Shown here: piece after piece, positions 16,679 through 25,586 of the stretch | Numbering within the stretch: position 1 is the stretch's first letter | How the letters are laid out: every line of letters begins with the position of its first letter | DNA from: Muribaculum sp. An289 | GTDB taxonomy: Bacteria > Bacteroidota > Bacteroidia > Bacteroidales > UBA932 | Direction: 5' to 3' | Assembly (NCBI RefSeq): GCF_002159555.1 | Contig: NZ_NFIV01000003.1 | Location: 1-64,000 of the forward strand | Length of the DNA: 64,000 nucleotides | Notes under the pieces: model-generated | The model's database searches: none | What the model was told of the DNA's origin: nothing | Seen by the model: only the letters and a program-made list of their open reading frames with translations | Position numbers and translations under genes: made by a program

Positions 16679-18864
16679 AAATTTATCCCGAAAATACCGA
16701 GCTGTCCGTTTTTGCGGCGGCGCAACTGTCCTCGTGGCAGCTGGCCCGAGACAATTACCGTGCATTGAAGTCGGTGCGCACGAAGCGGCTGAAAATACGG
16801 GGTCTCGATGCCGTGCTCCAGTACAATCCGGCAAGGATAACATCTTCATCGGCCAAGATAGACAGCGAGTCGCTCGCTTCACGGGAATGCTTTCTGTGCC
16901 GTGAACACCGGGTTGACCAGTCGTATATCCCGTTCCATGGCAGGAAAGGTAAGGATTATGACATACTTCTGAACCCTTACCCGATATTCCAGTGGCATTT
17001 TACCGTCCCGCTGACATTCCATACCCCGCAGTCGATATGGCGCAGGTATACCGACATGCTTTCTCTGGCGGAAAGGTATCCTTCATACACAATCATCTAC
17101 AACGGGCCGCAGTGCGGGGCTTCCGCTCCTGACCACCATCATTTCCAGGCCGTCCCGGGGGGAAGCCTTCCGATGGAAACTGCCGCGATGCGCGCCTTTT
17201 CGGGTGACGGTGCGGATGGGGCCGACGGGACGGACGGAGTGCTCAGGCCATTGACTTCTTTCGGAAAGGCCTCGCTCTTCCTGATGAACCTCATGACCAC
17301 GGGAGTTTTTGTCATAAGGTCCTCGTCATCGAAAGATGCCGCAAAACTGTTTTACCGGCTCCTCGATTGCGTGCCGGACGACCCCGGACTGGCCGAACCG
17401 ATGATTAACCTGCTCTCGTTTTCACGGGACGGCATTTTTTATTCGATTGTTTTCTTGCGGAAAAAACACCGCAGCCACCATTATTATGCTCAGGGGAAAG
17501 AAAATATTTTCATGAGTCTCGGCTCCGTGGATATGGGGGGAGTGTTCATCGCCGCCCTTGAAAAGGATTTCGAAAAAGTGACTTCCAGGGATATCGAGGA
17601 TATATTGGATGAAATATCGATAGACAGGGATTTTCAGGAAAAATTAATTTCCCGCATCTGCCGGGAGCAGCCGGAAATCGAGGTGGGGATAATGTCCGCC
17701 CCGCAGATAAGGTTCAGGCTGCTGTATGACGGCGACGGTGTGAAAACCGTTTCGGCAAGGGACGGAAGGCTGCTGTATGACGGTGCCGTCTACGACGAGC
17801 TGTATTTCGACAGCCCTACGCGCTCTACATTTTTCGCCGAACCGGCATTCGAACTTTCAGATGTGACGATAGGAAAGGGCTTCCATTGGGAACGCAAGGA
17901 ATGCCAGGTGTTTGCCGGGGCTCTGAAACTCATTGCGGAAGGCGGCCTGGTGACTGCCGTGAACGTGATAGGGATTGAGGATTATCTGCTGAGTGTCATT
18001 TCTTCCGAAATGAAGTCCTCCGCCCCGAAAGAATTCCTGAAGGCCCATGCCGTGATTTCCCGTTCCTGGGCCCTTCTGAAGATAAGGAACCGCGGGGCGG
18101 CTGCCGTATCCGTGCGGGAGAAGGTGTCGGACGGCGAAATCATAAGGTGGTACGACGGTGACGGGCATGAACGCTTCGATGTGTGCGCCGACGACCATTG
18201 CCAGCGTTACCAGGGCCTTACGCGCGCTGTCGGACACAGGATAAAGGAGGCCATAGATGAGACATGGGGCGAGGTGCTCTCTTATGAAGGCAAAGTGTGC
18301 GATGCCCGTTTTTCGAAATGCTGCGGAGGAAAGACCGAGATTTTCAGTACTTGCTGGGACGACACGGACTATCCTTATCTTGTTTCGAAAGACGATCCGT
18401 ATTGCGGCAGGGCCGTGCCGGGCCTTCTCCGGACGGTTCTGAACGATTATGATATGGAAACGGAATCGTTTTACCGGTGGAAGGCCGGATACGGGGCGGA
18501 AGAACTGTCGGCTTTGGTCAGGGAACGTACCGGTATCGATTTCGGAACAGTCACATCCATGGTTCCCGTGCTCCGCGGCCCTTCAGACCGTATCGTAAAA
18601 TTGGAGATTGCCGGTACCAAGAGGAAAATGGTTTTCGGAAAGGAACTGGAAATCCGCAGGATACTTTCCCGCTCCCATCTGTACAGCTCGGCTTTCGACA
18701 TAGAATCCGGTGACGGAAGGTTCGTGCTGGAAGGGAAGGGCTGGGGGCACGGCGTGGGGCTCTGCCAGATAGGAGCCGCCGTCATGGCGGCGGAGGGCGC
18801 GGGATATAAGGAAATACTGGATTTCTATTATCCCGGGACTTTTATTATCTTTGCTGAACCGTAA
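16675..18864 (+). CDS. Fusion protein: DUF4922 HIT-like phosphorylase domain + SpoIID/LytB domain
   Basis: The 729 aa product joins two domains. The N-terminal part (about 1-330) fits DUF4922, related to HIT-family nucleotidyl phosphorylases: Cys72-x-x-Cys75, FQWHFTVPL and the active-site-like DHHHFQ at 153-158. The C-terminal part (about 345-729) is a SpoIID/LytB domain with the catalytic-type Glu445 in SSEMKSSAP, a CCGG motif and [15 protein letters not shown]. SpoIID proteins cleave denuded glycan strands and normally act outside the membrane, yet this protein has no signal peptide or TM segment. It overlaps the GT2 gene by 4 nt and is 12 nt from the AmpG-like gene. Confidence 0.82.
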   Translation: MKIYPENTELSVFAAAQLSSWQLARDNYRALKSVRTKRLKIRGLDAVLQYNPARITSSSAKIDSESLASRECFLCREHRVDQSYIPFHGRKGKDYDILLNPYPIFQWHFTVPLTFHTPQSIWRRYTDMLSLAERYPSYTIIYNGPQCGASAPDHHHFQAVPGGSLPMETAAMRAFSGDGADGADGTDGVLRPLTSFGKASLFLMNLMTTGVFVIRSSSSKDAAKLFYRLLDCVPDDPGLAEPMINLLSFSRDGIFYSIVFLRKKHRSHHYYAQGKENIFMSLGSVDMGGVFIAALEKDFEKVTSRDIEDILDEISIDRDFQEKLISRICREQPEIEVGIMSAPQIRFRLLYDGDGVKTVSARDGRLLYDGAVYDELYFDSPTRSTFFAEPAFELSDVTIGKGFHWERKECQVFAGALKLIAEGGLVTAVNVIGIEDYLLSVISSEMKSSAPKEFLKAHAVISRSWALLKIRNRGAAAVSVREKVSDGEIIRWYDGDGHERFDVCADDHCQRYQGLTRAVGHRIKEAIDETWGEVLSYEGKVCDARFSKCCGGKTEIFSTCWDDTDYPYLVSKDDPYCGRAVPGLLRTVLNDYDMETESFYRWKAGYGAEELSALVRERTGIDFGTVTSMVPVLRGPSDRIVKLEIAGTKRKMVFGKELEIRRILSRSHLYSSAFDIESGDGRFVLEGKGWGHGVGLCQIGAAVMAAEGAGYKEILDFYYPGTFIIFAEP

Positions 18865-18876
18865 AGATTTTCGATT

Positions 18877-20187
18877 ATGAGAAAAATCACTCCGTCGATT
18901 ACTCCGTGGTCCTGGGTGCCGTCACTGTATTTTGCGGAAGCGCTTCCGTATTTTGCCGTGAACGTCATATCCGTGACTATGTTCAAGAGACTGGGCATGA
19001 GTAATGCGGACATAGCCCTGTATACCGGATGGCTGTACCTGCCATGGGTAATCAAGCCGTTCTGGAGCCCCTTCGTGGATATCATCAAGACAAAAAGGTG
19101 GTGGGTGGTGGCCATGGAAATCCTTATGTGCTTCGCCCTTGCGGCTGTTTCCTTTGCGATAGACACTCCGGCGGGACCGGTTTTCCATTATATGCTTGCG
19201 GCCTTTTGGGTCATAGCCTTTGCTTCCGCCACACATGATATTGCGGCTGACGGATATTACATGCTGGCCTTGGATACCAACCAGCAGTCGTTTTTCGTAG
19301 GCATACGCAGCACTTTTTACCGCCTTGCCTCCATTTTCGGCCAGGGGGCAATAGTAGTGCTTGCCGGTTTTCTTGAGACAAAGGGCGGGGATATCCCGAA
19401 AGCCTGGCTGGTGACGATGCTTATCTTTACGTTGATTTTCGTCGTTATCACCTTATATCATACTCTGATTCTGCCGCGTTGCGAGCAGCGCCCCGTCCGT
19501 TCCGGAAAGGAGAGGAGCGGCAGCATCATATACATTTTCAAGGAATTCGGAAATACTTTCAGGACTTTCTTTTCAAAGAAAGGGGTGTGGGTAGCCCTCC
19601 TGTTCATGCTTCTGTACAGGCTTCCGGAAGCCTTTCTGATAAAGATGCTGTCTCCGTTCATGCTTGACCCGCAGTCGGCCGGAGGGCTCGGCTTTACGAC
19701 CCAGCAGGTAGGCGTGATATATGGTACCGTCGGCACCATAGGGCTCACCGTCGGGGGAATCGTGGGCGGGATTTATGCTTCCCGCAAGGGGCTCAAAAAG
19801 TCCATGATGCCGATGGCGCTTTCGCTTGCCCTGCCTTGCGCCGTTTTCGTGTACATGGCGTATTTCCAGTCGCAGAACCTGTATCTTGTCAATACTTTCG
19901 TCTTTCTGGAGCAGTTCGGCTACGGTTTCGGTTTTACGGCCTACATGCTGTACATGATTTATTTTTCCGAAGGCGAATATCAGACGGCCCATTACTCGCT
20001 GTGTACGGCCTTCATGGCTTTGGGAATGATGCTTCCGGGCATGGCGGCGGGGTGGATACAGGAACATATAGGTTATCTTAATTTTTTCTGGTGGGTGATG
20101 GTCTGCTGCATTGCGACGATAGCCGTTACCAGACTTGTCAAAGTGGATGCCGAATTCGGCAAGAAGGATTATGACAGCAGGGATTGA
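18877..20187 (+). CDS. AmpG-like muropeptide permease (MFS)
   Basis: The 436 aa protein has about 12 hydrophobic segments and the AmpG-like N-terminal features SLYFAEALPYF, LPWVIKPFWSP and the FASATHDIAADGY loop near 115-127. AmpG imports anhydro-muropeptides into the cytoplasm for recycling. The gene lies between the SpoIID fusion and the NamZ-like gene, with 12 nt before it and a 17 nt overlap after it, so the three are almost surely one transcript. The substrate is inferred from family and neighbours. Confidence 0.82.
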   Translation: MRKITPSITPWSWVPSLYFAEALPYFAVNVISVTMFKRLGMSNADIALYTGWLYLPWVIKPFWSPFVDIIKTKRWWVVAMEILMCFALAAVSFAIDTPAGPVFHYMLAAFWVIAFASATHDIAADGYYMLALDTNQQSFFVGIRSTFYRLASIFGQGAIVVLAGFLETKGGDIPKAWLVTMLIFTLIFVVITLYHTLILPRCEQRPVRSGKERSGSIIYIFKEFGNTFRTFFSKKGVWVALLFMLLYRLPEAFLIKMLSPFMLDPQSAGGLGFTTQQVGVIYGTVGTIGLTVGGIVGGIYASRKGLKKSMMPMALSLALPCAVFVYMAYFQSQNLYLVNTFVFLEQFGYGFGFTAYMLYMIYFSEGEYQTAHYSLCTAFMALGMMLPGMAAGWIQEHIGYLNFFWWVMVCCIATIAVTRLVKVDAEFGKKDYDSRD

Positions 20188-21466
20188 CAGGGGCCGCCTT
20201 TACGTGGCGGCCGTTTTCTTTTCGGTCTTCACGGCGTTTTTGTGCCTTGCGGCCTTGCCTGCCGCCGCACAGGGCGCCAAGGTGAAGACGGGAATCGAAG
20301 TGCTCGTGGAAAACGGTTTCGACATACTTGCAGGCAAGAGGATAGGCCTCGTCACCAATCCGAGCGGTGTGGACAGCCGTCTCAATTCGACCGTGGACAT
20401 ACTTTTCAACGCACCGGATGTCGAGCTCGTGGCTCTCTTCGGGCCGGAACACGGTGTCAGGGGCGACATATATGCCGGAGGCAAGGTGGAGGATTTTACG
20501 GATCCCACCACAGGCCTTCCGGTGTATTCGCTTTACGGGGCGACGAGGAGTCCTACGGGGGAAATGCTTGAAGGAATAGACATAATGGTTTATGACATAC
20601 AGGATGTCGGAGCGAGGTCCTATACTTTCATCAGCACTCTCGGGCTGGTCATGGAGGAATGTGCCGCACGCGATATCGAGGTCGTGGTTCTCGACAGGCC
20701 GAATCCTTTGGGCGGAAACAAGGTGGAAGGCTGTGTCGTCGAACCGGGGTTCTTTTCATTTGTCAGCCAGTACCCCATACCTTATATATACGGGCTTACG
20801 GTGGGCGAGCTTGCCATGATGATTAACAATGAAGGCATGCTCCGCGGCCAGAATGGCCGGAAGGAACCGTCGCGGTGCCGTCTTACTGTCGTGCCGATGG
20901 AGGGCTGGACGAGGGATATGGTCTATTCCGATACAGGGCTTCCGTGGATATTGCCTTCGCCCAACATCCCGCATAACGAATCACCCATGTTTTATCCGGC
21001 ATCCGGAATAATGGGTGAGTTGCGCAGCTATATGTCGATAGGTGTCGGCCATACCCTTCCTTTCCAGATTTTTGCCGCCCCGTGGATAGATGCGGACGAG
21101 CTTTGCGGTAAACTGCGGGAGTACAATCTTCCCGGAGTGGCGTTCAGGCCAATCTGGCTGAATCCGATGGCCGGTGCGTACAAGGGGAGCCTGATACAGG
21201 GTGTGCAGTTCGAATATGTGGATTTTGAGGAGGCCGATGTGACCGAAATCCAGTTCTGGGTGATGCAGGCCATAGCGGAGCTGTATCCGGAGCACAAGGC
21301 CCTTGAAGCCTGTGCGGGCTTCGGGCTGTTCGACAAGGTCTGCGGTACGGATGCAATCCGGAAAAAATTCGCCGAAAGGCACAAGGTAGAGGATATTCTG
21401 GAGTATTGGAGAAAAGATATTGAAACATTCAGGGCAAAAAAATCCAAGTATCATCTATATTTTTGA
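20171..21466 (+). CDS. DUF1343 / NamZ-like exo-beta-N-acetylmuramidase
   Basis: The 431 aa product has a signal peptide (about 1-35, ending AAAQ) and the DUF1343 fold: TGIEVLVENGFD, GLVTNPSGVD, LFGPEHGVRGD, DIQDVGARSYTF and LDRPNPLGG. NamZ, the characterised member of the family, removes non-reducing N-acetylmuramic acid from peptidoglycan fragments. The ATG at 20171 gives the signal peptide directly and is preferred to the upstream 20135 start, which would add 12 non-signal residues. The gene overlaps the AmpG-like gene by 17 nt. Confidence 0.87.
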   Translation: MTAGIDRGRLYVAAVFFSVFTAFLCLAALPAAAQGAKVKTGIEVLVENGFDILAGKRIGLVTNPSGVDSRLNSTVDILFNAPDVELVALFGPEHGVRGDIYAGGKVEDFTDPTTGLPVYSLYGATRSPTGEMLEGIDIMVYDIQDVGARSYTFISTLGLVMEECAARDIEVVVLDRPNPLGGNKVEGCVVEPGFFSFVSQYPIPYIYGLTVGELAMMINNEGMLRGQNGRKEPSRCRLTVVPMEGWTRDMVYSDTGLPWILPSPNIPHNESPMFYPASGIMGELRSYMSIGVGHTLPFQIFAAPWIDADELCGKLREYNLPGVAFRPIWLNPMAGAYKGSLIQGVQFEYVDFEEADVTEIQFWVMQAIAELYPEHKALEACAGFGLFDKVCGTDAIRKKFAERHKVEDILEYWRKDIETFRAKKSKYHLYF

Positions 21467-21474
21467 TAAATTTG
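21467..21474 (+). promoter_or_regulatory. Candidate -7 element for 21506-23728
   Basis: TAAATTTG matches TAnnTTTG and lies 31 nt before the chosen ATG. No TTTG at 19 nt spacing. Confidence 0.4.
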
Positions 21475-21505
21475 CAGTTTGTTGTTTTTTGTTTGGGCTT
21501 TTGTG

Positions 21506-23728
21506 ATGAATAGGAAGACGATTATATATTGCAGCCTGGTAGTGGCAGTGCTGCTGCTGGCGACGGTTATATGTTTTTCGTTCCTGTTTTCCGATGAGGG
21601 GGGCAGGTCGGGACATTCACGTGACAGGAAGGATTTGCCCGTGTCCCTGGAGGCCGTGCCTTCGGATGCGGTGATGGTTTTGGAGTTCGATGATTATGCC
21701 CGGGGGGCAGAGGCGTTTTCAAGACAGTCGATGCCGCCGTATGTCTTTTCAGGAAAAAGTGCGGTGCCGAAGGTTTTGAGGGAATTGCCGGAAAAATTAA
21801 AGGAGGTTTCGGGTTCCCGTGCCTTGGACGGCCTGCTCCGTGGCGACCTTTCCTTATCGCTCCATTATTCCGGGCACAACAGGATTTCGCCGTTGGTGGC
21901 AATAACTCCGGCCGATTCGTCCATCGTCCGTCAGGTAGCCGAGGCTGTGTCGGACATTTCGGGGGACTGCGTTGTCCGCGCTGAAGGAGGCACGGTGGTG
22001 TTCACCGATTCGGAAGTCCTGGCGGAGTCTTCCCTGCGGCATCTGTCCGAAGGGGTTTCCATATTGGACAACCCGGATTTCGAGTCCATGGCCCTGTCGG
22101 CCGACAGGGGGACCAATCTCTATGTCAATCACCGGAACCTCGGAAAACTCTTTTCCGGATGCTTCAACAGCGGGTATCTCGGCTATGCCTCGTTTTTCCA
22201 GAATTTTTCATATTGGAGCTGCTATTCCCTCGAAGAAGTCGGTGAAAACGGCATGGATATAAGCGGTTTCGACATGCATAATGTCACGGTCGACGAATAT
22301 TCCTATGTTTTCAACGATTTGCGCCCCAAATCCCCGACTGTTTTTTCAGTCACTCCATATTATTCCTCGATGGCACTTTCGCTTCCTGTGTCGGATCTGA
22401 CTGCCCTGGTTTCGAATATCGACAGATACAGGGACGGTCAGGGACGTCTTGACAAGATGGTGGACAGGAGGCAGGAGCTTGCCCGGAAAGCGGGGATGTC
22501 GCCGGAAGAATGGGCTTCGTCCCTGTCGATTGGCGAAGTCGGCGTGATACGCTTCGATACGGGAGGCAAGGAGACTTTCGTAAATATGGTCAAGTGTGGG
22601 AATCCGTCGGCGGCAGGGGATACGGCCGTGATGAAAAAATATGATTATCCCGGTTTTCTGGCATCATTGTTCGGCTCTGTCTTTTCGCTGGCCGAGGAAG
22701 ACTATTGCGTTTCCGTTTCGGGATGGCTTGCGATAGGTCCTGAAAGTGCGATGCGGGATTTTCTCAACGGAAGTGCCCTGGAACTCGATTTGGCAAGGTA
22801 TCTGTCCGATGCAGGGTTGTCGGACGCCTTTCCGTCCAAATCGCTTCTTACGGTTTACCTTAACTTCGCTTCCGACCCTGACGGCCTTACTTCGCCGTTT
22901 AAGACGTCGCTTGCCCGGAGCATCGCCGAGGGGGCGGCAGGATATACGGTGGACATGTACGCATATTCGCTCGTGTCCGGCAAAAACGGGGCTGTCCCTT
23001 CGCTGAAAGTGAGGCTCAGCGATTATGAAGTGCCTACGGTGTCGAGATTCGACAGGGATACGGTCGTAGTCATTCCGAAAGGTCCGTGGAAAGTCAAGAA
23101 CTGCGGTACCGGACGAACCAACCTGATGTACCAGCAGGACAACATGTATATCTGCCTTACCGAAGAAAACGGGAAGGGCATCTGGAGCGCTCCGTTCTCA
23201 TCGCCGATTTGCGGGAATATAGATCAGCTGGATTATTTCGAGAACGGAAAATTGCAGATGATTTTCGCTTCCGGTTCGAAACTGTATGTCATCGACAGGC
23301 TCGGAAGGATGGTGAGGCCTTTCCCTGTTGATCTCGGGAAGGAGATATTACTGGGCCCTCAGGTCTACGATTTCAATCAGAACAGAAAATATAACGTGAT
23401 GGTGCTGCACACCGACAATACATTGGGGCTGTACGATCTGAAAGGCAGGTTGCGTGACGACTGGGTCGGATTCGATACCGATGAGACCATCAAGAAGCTG
23501 CCTCGTCTGATGGAAATAAACAGTTCGCTGTATTGGGTTGTGACGACCTCCCTGCAAACGGTAATCTGCGATTTTACGGGAAAACCGGTGGCGGATTTTT
23601 CCGGTTCGAAAAAGATGCGTCCCGATGTCAGGATTGAACCGTATGCCGGAAATTCGGTCGAGATAGAGACTTATGACGGTAAAATGTGGGTGCTCGACCT
23701 GAAAAGCGGGGAGTTCAGCAGGAGATAA
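21506..23728 (+). CDS. Membrane-anchored protein of unknown function (DUF3352-like N-terminal part)
   Basis: The 740 aa product has one N-terminal membrane segment (about 6-27) and a large extracytoplasmic part. Residues about 45-520 have the style of DUF3352-type proteins (VPSDAVMVLEFDD near 50, LPVSDLTALVSNIDRY later). Residues about 530-740 form repeated short strands (MYICLTEENG, KLYVIDRLGR, LGLYDLKGRL, TVICDFTGKP), as in a beta-propeller-like sheet. I know no function. The ATG at 21506 is chosen over a TTG at 21479 because it starts the membrane segment directly. It precedes the ABC exporter by 6 nt, so it may assist that transporter. Confidence 0.6.
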   Translation: MNRKTIIYCSLVVAVLLLATVICFSFLFSDEGGRSGHSRDRKDLPVSLEAVPSDAVMVLEFDDYARGAEAFSRQSMPPYVFSGKSAVPKVLRELPEKLKEVSGSRALDGLLRGDLSLSLHYSGHNRISPLVAITPADSSIVRQVAEAVSDISGDCVVRAEGGTVVFTDSEVLAESSLRHLSEGVSILDNPDFESMALSADRGTNLYVNHRNLGKLFSGCFNSGYLGYASFFQNFSYWSCYSLEEVGENGMDISGFDMHNVTVDEYSYVFNDLRPKSPTVFSVTPYYSSMALSLPVSDLTALVSNIDRYRDGQGRLDKMVDRRQELARKAGMSPEEWASSLSIGEVGVIRFDTGGKETFVNMVKCGNPSAAGDTAVMKKYDYPGFLASLFGSVFSLAEEDYCVSVSGWLAIGPESAMRDFLNGSALELDLARYLSDAGLSDAFPSKSLLTVYLNFASDPDGLTSPFKTSLARSIAEGAAGYTVDMYAYSLVSGKNGAVPSLKVRLSDYEVPTVSRFDRDTVVVIPKGPWKVKNCGTGRTNLMYQQDNMYICLTEENGKGIWSAPFSSPICGNIDQLDYFENGKLQMIFASGSKLYVIDRLGRMVRPFPVDLGKEILLGPQVYDFNQNRKYNVMVLHTDNTLGLYDLKGRLRDDWVGFDTDETIKKLPRLMEINSSLYWVVTTSLQTVICDFTGKPVADFSGSKKMRPDVRIEPYAGNSVEIETYDGKMWVLDLKSGEFSRR

Positions 23729-23734
23729 TTGTTT

Positions 23735-25576
23735 ATGAATACTTTCAGGAGAATTTTTTCATACGCGAAGCCGGCGGCGAAATACTGGCCTCCGTATTTG
23801 TTTTTTTCGATATTGTCGGTATTGTTCGGAATAGTCAATTATGCCTTGCTCGCTCCGGTGCTTACCGTGCTGTTCGAGGCCGACGAAGTGCCTCTCGGCC
23901 TGCCTAAGCCCGAGTTCGAGCTGTCGATAGGCTATTTCGAAGACATATTCAGCTATTATCTGTCCCACGTGATATCGTTGGCGGGCGGCAGCCTGATGGC
24001 CGGTCTGGTTTTCGTGTGTGTCGTTTTCATCGTTGCTTCCCTGTTTTCCAATCTGATGCGTTTCCTTTCACAGCGGATTCTCGTGGACATGAGGACACGG
24101 ATGATGAAGGACCTGCGTACCGATCTTTTCAGGAAAATCGATTCGCTCAATGTGGGGTATTTCAATACGAGGAAGAAGGGGGACATACTTTCGAGCATCA
24201 GCAACGATGTAAACGAGGTCGAAAATACCGTTACGAGCAGTTTCCATGTGATATTCAGGGACCCTTTGCTTGTGATAGGCTTCCTTGTCATGCTGTTCTA
24301 CATGTCCTGGAAACTCACAATCATATCATTGATAGCCCTTCCGCTTTCAGCCATAGTAATCAGCAAGTTGACGAAGCGCCTCAGGAGCGGGGCGGTGCAG
24401 ACCCAGCAGATAATAGGCAACATCCTCAGCGCCTTCGACGAGACCATTACCGGCGGACGTATCATAAAGGCGTTCAATGCAGGAAAATATGTCGAGGGGA
24501 ATTTCGAAAAACTGAATGAATCCCACAGGAGGCTGTGCCGTTCGATATTCAACAGGCAGGAGCTTGCTTCCCCTATGTCGGAGTTCCTCGGCGTTACGGT
24601 AGCGATGCTCGTACTGTTTTTCGCCGGATGGCTCAAGATTGAGGGCGGGGACGAGGCCCTCGGGATGAGCTGGCAGAGTTTCATAGTATACATAGCCTTC
24701 TATTGGCGTGTCCTTGAGCCGGCAAAACTGATTTCCAAGGCTTATTCGATGATTCTGAAAGGCCTCGTTTCGGCCGACAGGATTTTTGCGATTCTCGATG
24801 TGGACAATCCTGTAAAGGATCCCGCTTCTCCAAAACCTCTTGATGATTTCAAGAGCGGCATAGAGTTCCGGAATGTCACCTTCAGTTACGGGGACAGGAC
24901 TATCATAAACAATGTATCCCTTGAAATACCCAAAGGCAAGATGATAGCCCTTGTCGGGCCTTCCGGGGCCGGCAAGACCACTCTTGCCGACCTGATAGCC
25001 CGCTTCTATGATGTGCAACAGGGCAGCATAATGCTGGACGGGAACGATATACGTGATTACAGGCAGGACGATTTGCATAAGCTGATGGGCATTGTGACCC
25101 AGGAATCGATTCTGTTCAATGATACCGTATACAATAATATCAAGTTCGGTGTCGAGGACGCCACTTATGAGGATGTGCTGAATGCGGCGAAGATAGCGAA
25201 TGCGCACGAGTTCATAGAAAGGCTCCCTATGGGATACGAGACCAACATAGGCGACAGGGGTGCCAAGCTTTCGGGAGGCCAGCGCCAGCGCATAGCCATA
25301 GCGAGGGCCGTGCTGAAGAATCCTCCTATAATGATTCTCGACGAGGCCACTTCCGCACTCGATACTGAAAGCGAGAGGCTTGTGCAGGACGCCCTCACGC
25401 ATCTGATGAAGAACCGTACTTCGGTAGTGATAGCCCACAGGCTTTCTACCATACAATACGCGGACAAGATAGTCGTGCTCCAGGACGGTGAGATAGTCGA
25501 AGAAGGCACGCATAATGAGTTGATAGCAAAGAAGAGCGTTTATTCGCATCTTTGTGAGTTACAGACATTTTCTTAA
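23735..25576 (+). CDS. ABC exporter, fused permease and ATPase (MsbA-like)
   Basis: The 613 aa product has six membrane helices (about 15-335) and a nucleotide-binding domain (about 370-610) with Walker A GPSGAGKTT (Lys414), signature LSGGQRQR, Walker B ILDEATSALD and an H-loop VVIAHRLST. This is the half-transporter type that works as a homodimer. MsbA-like lipid export is a fair guess, as the acyl-CoA synthetase gene follows 10 nt downstream. An ATG at 23735 is preferred to an in-frame TTG at 23729. Confidence 0.92.
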   Translation: MNTFRRIFSYAKPAAKYWPPYLFFSILSVLFGIVNYALLAPVLTVLFEADEVPLGLPKPEFELSIGYFEDIFSYYLSHVISLAGGSLMAGLVFVCVVFIVASLFSNLMRFLSQRILVDMRTRMMKDLRTDLFRKIDSLNVGYFNTRKKGDILSSISNDVNEVENTVTSSFHVIFRDPLLVIGFLVMLFYMSWKLTIISLIALPLSAIVISKLTKRLRSGAVQTQQIIGNILSAFDETITGGRIIKAFNAGKYVEGNFEKLNESHRRLCRSIFNRQELASPMSEFLGVTVAMLVLFFAGWLKIEGGDEALGMSWQSFIVYIAFYWRVLEPAKLISKAYSMILKGLVSADRIFAILDVDNPVKDPASPKPLDDFKSGIEFRNVTFSYGDRTIINNVSLEIPKGKMIALVGPSGAGKTTLADLIARFYDVQQGSIMLDGNDIRDYRQDDLHKLMGIVTQESILFNDTVYNNIKFGVEDATYEDVLNAAKIANAHEFIERLPMGYETNIGDRGAKLSGGQRQRIAIARAVLKNPPIMILDEATSALDTESERLVQDALTHLMKNRTSVVIAHRLSTIQYADKIVVLQDGEIVEEGTHNELIAKKSVYSHLCELQTFS

Positions 25577-25586
25577 AAACAGAAGA

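Noticed and set aside
24347-25549. 400-codon minus-strand frame over the ABC exporter
   Set aside because: Shadow of the exporter's codon bias; no recognisable motif, whereas the plus strand holds Walker A/B and the ABC signature.
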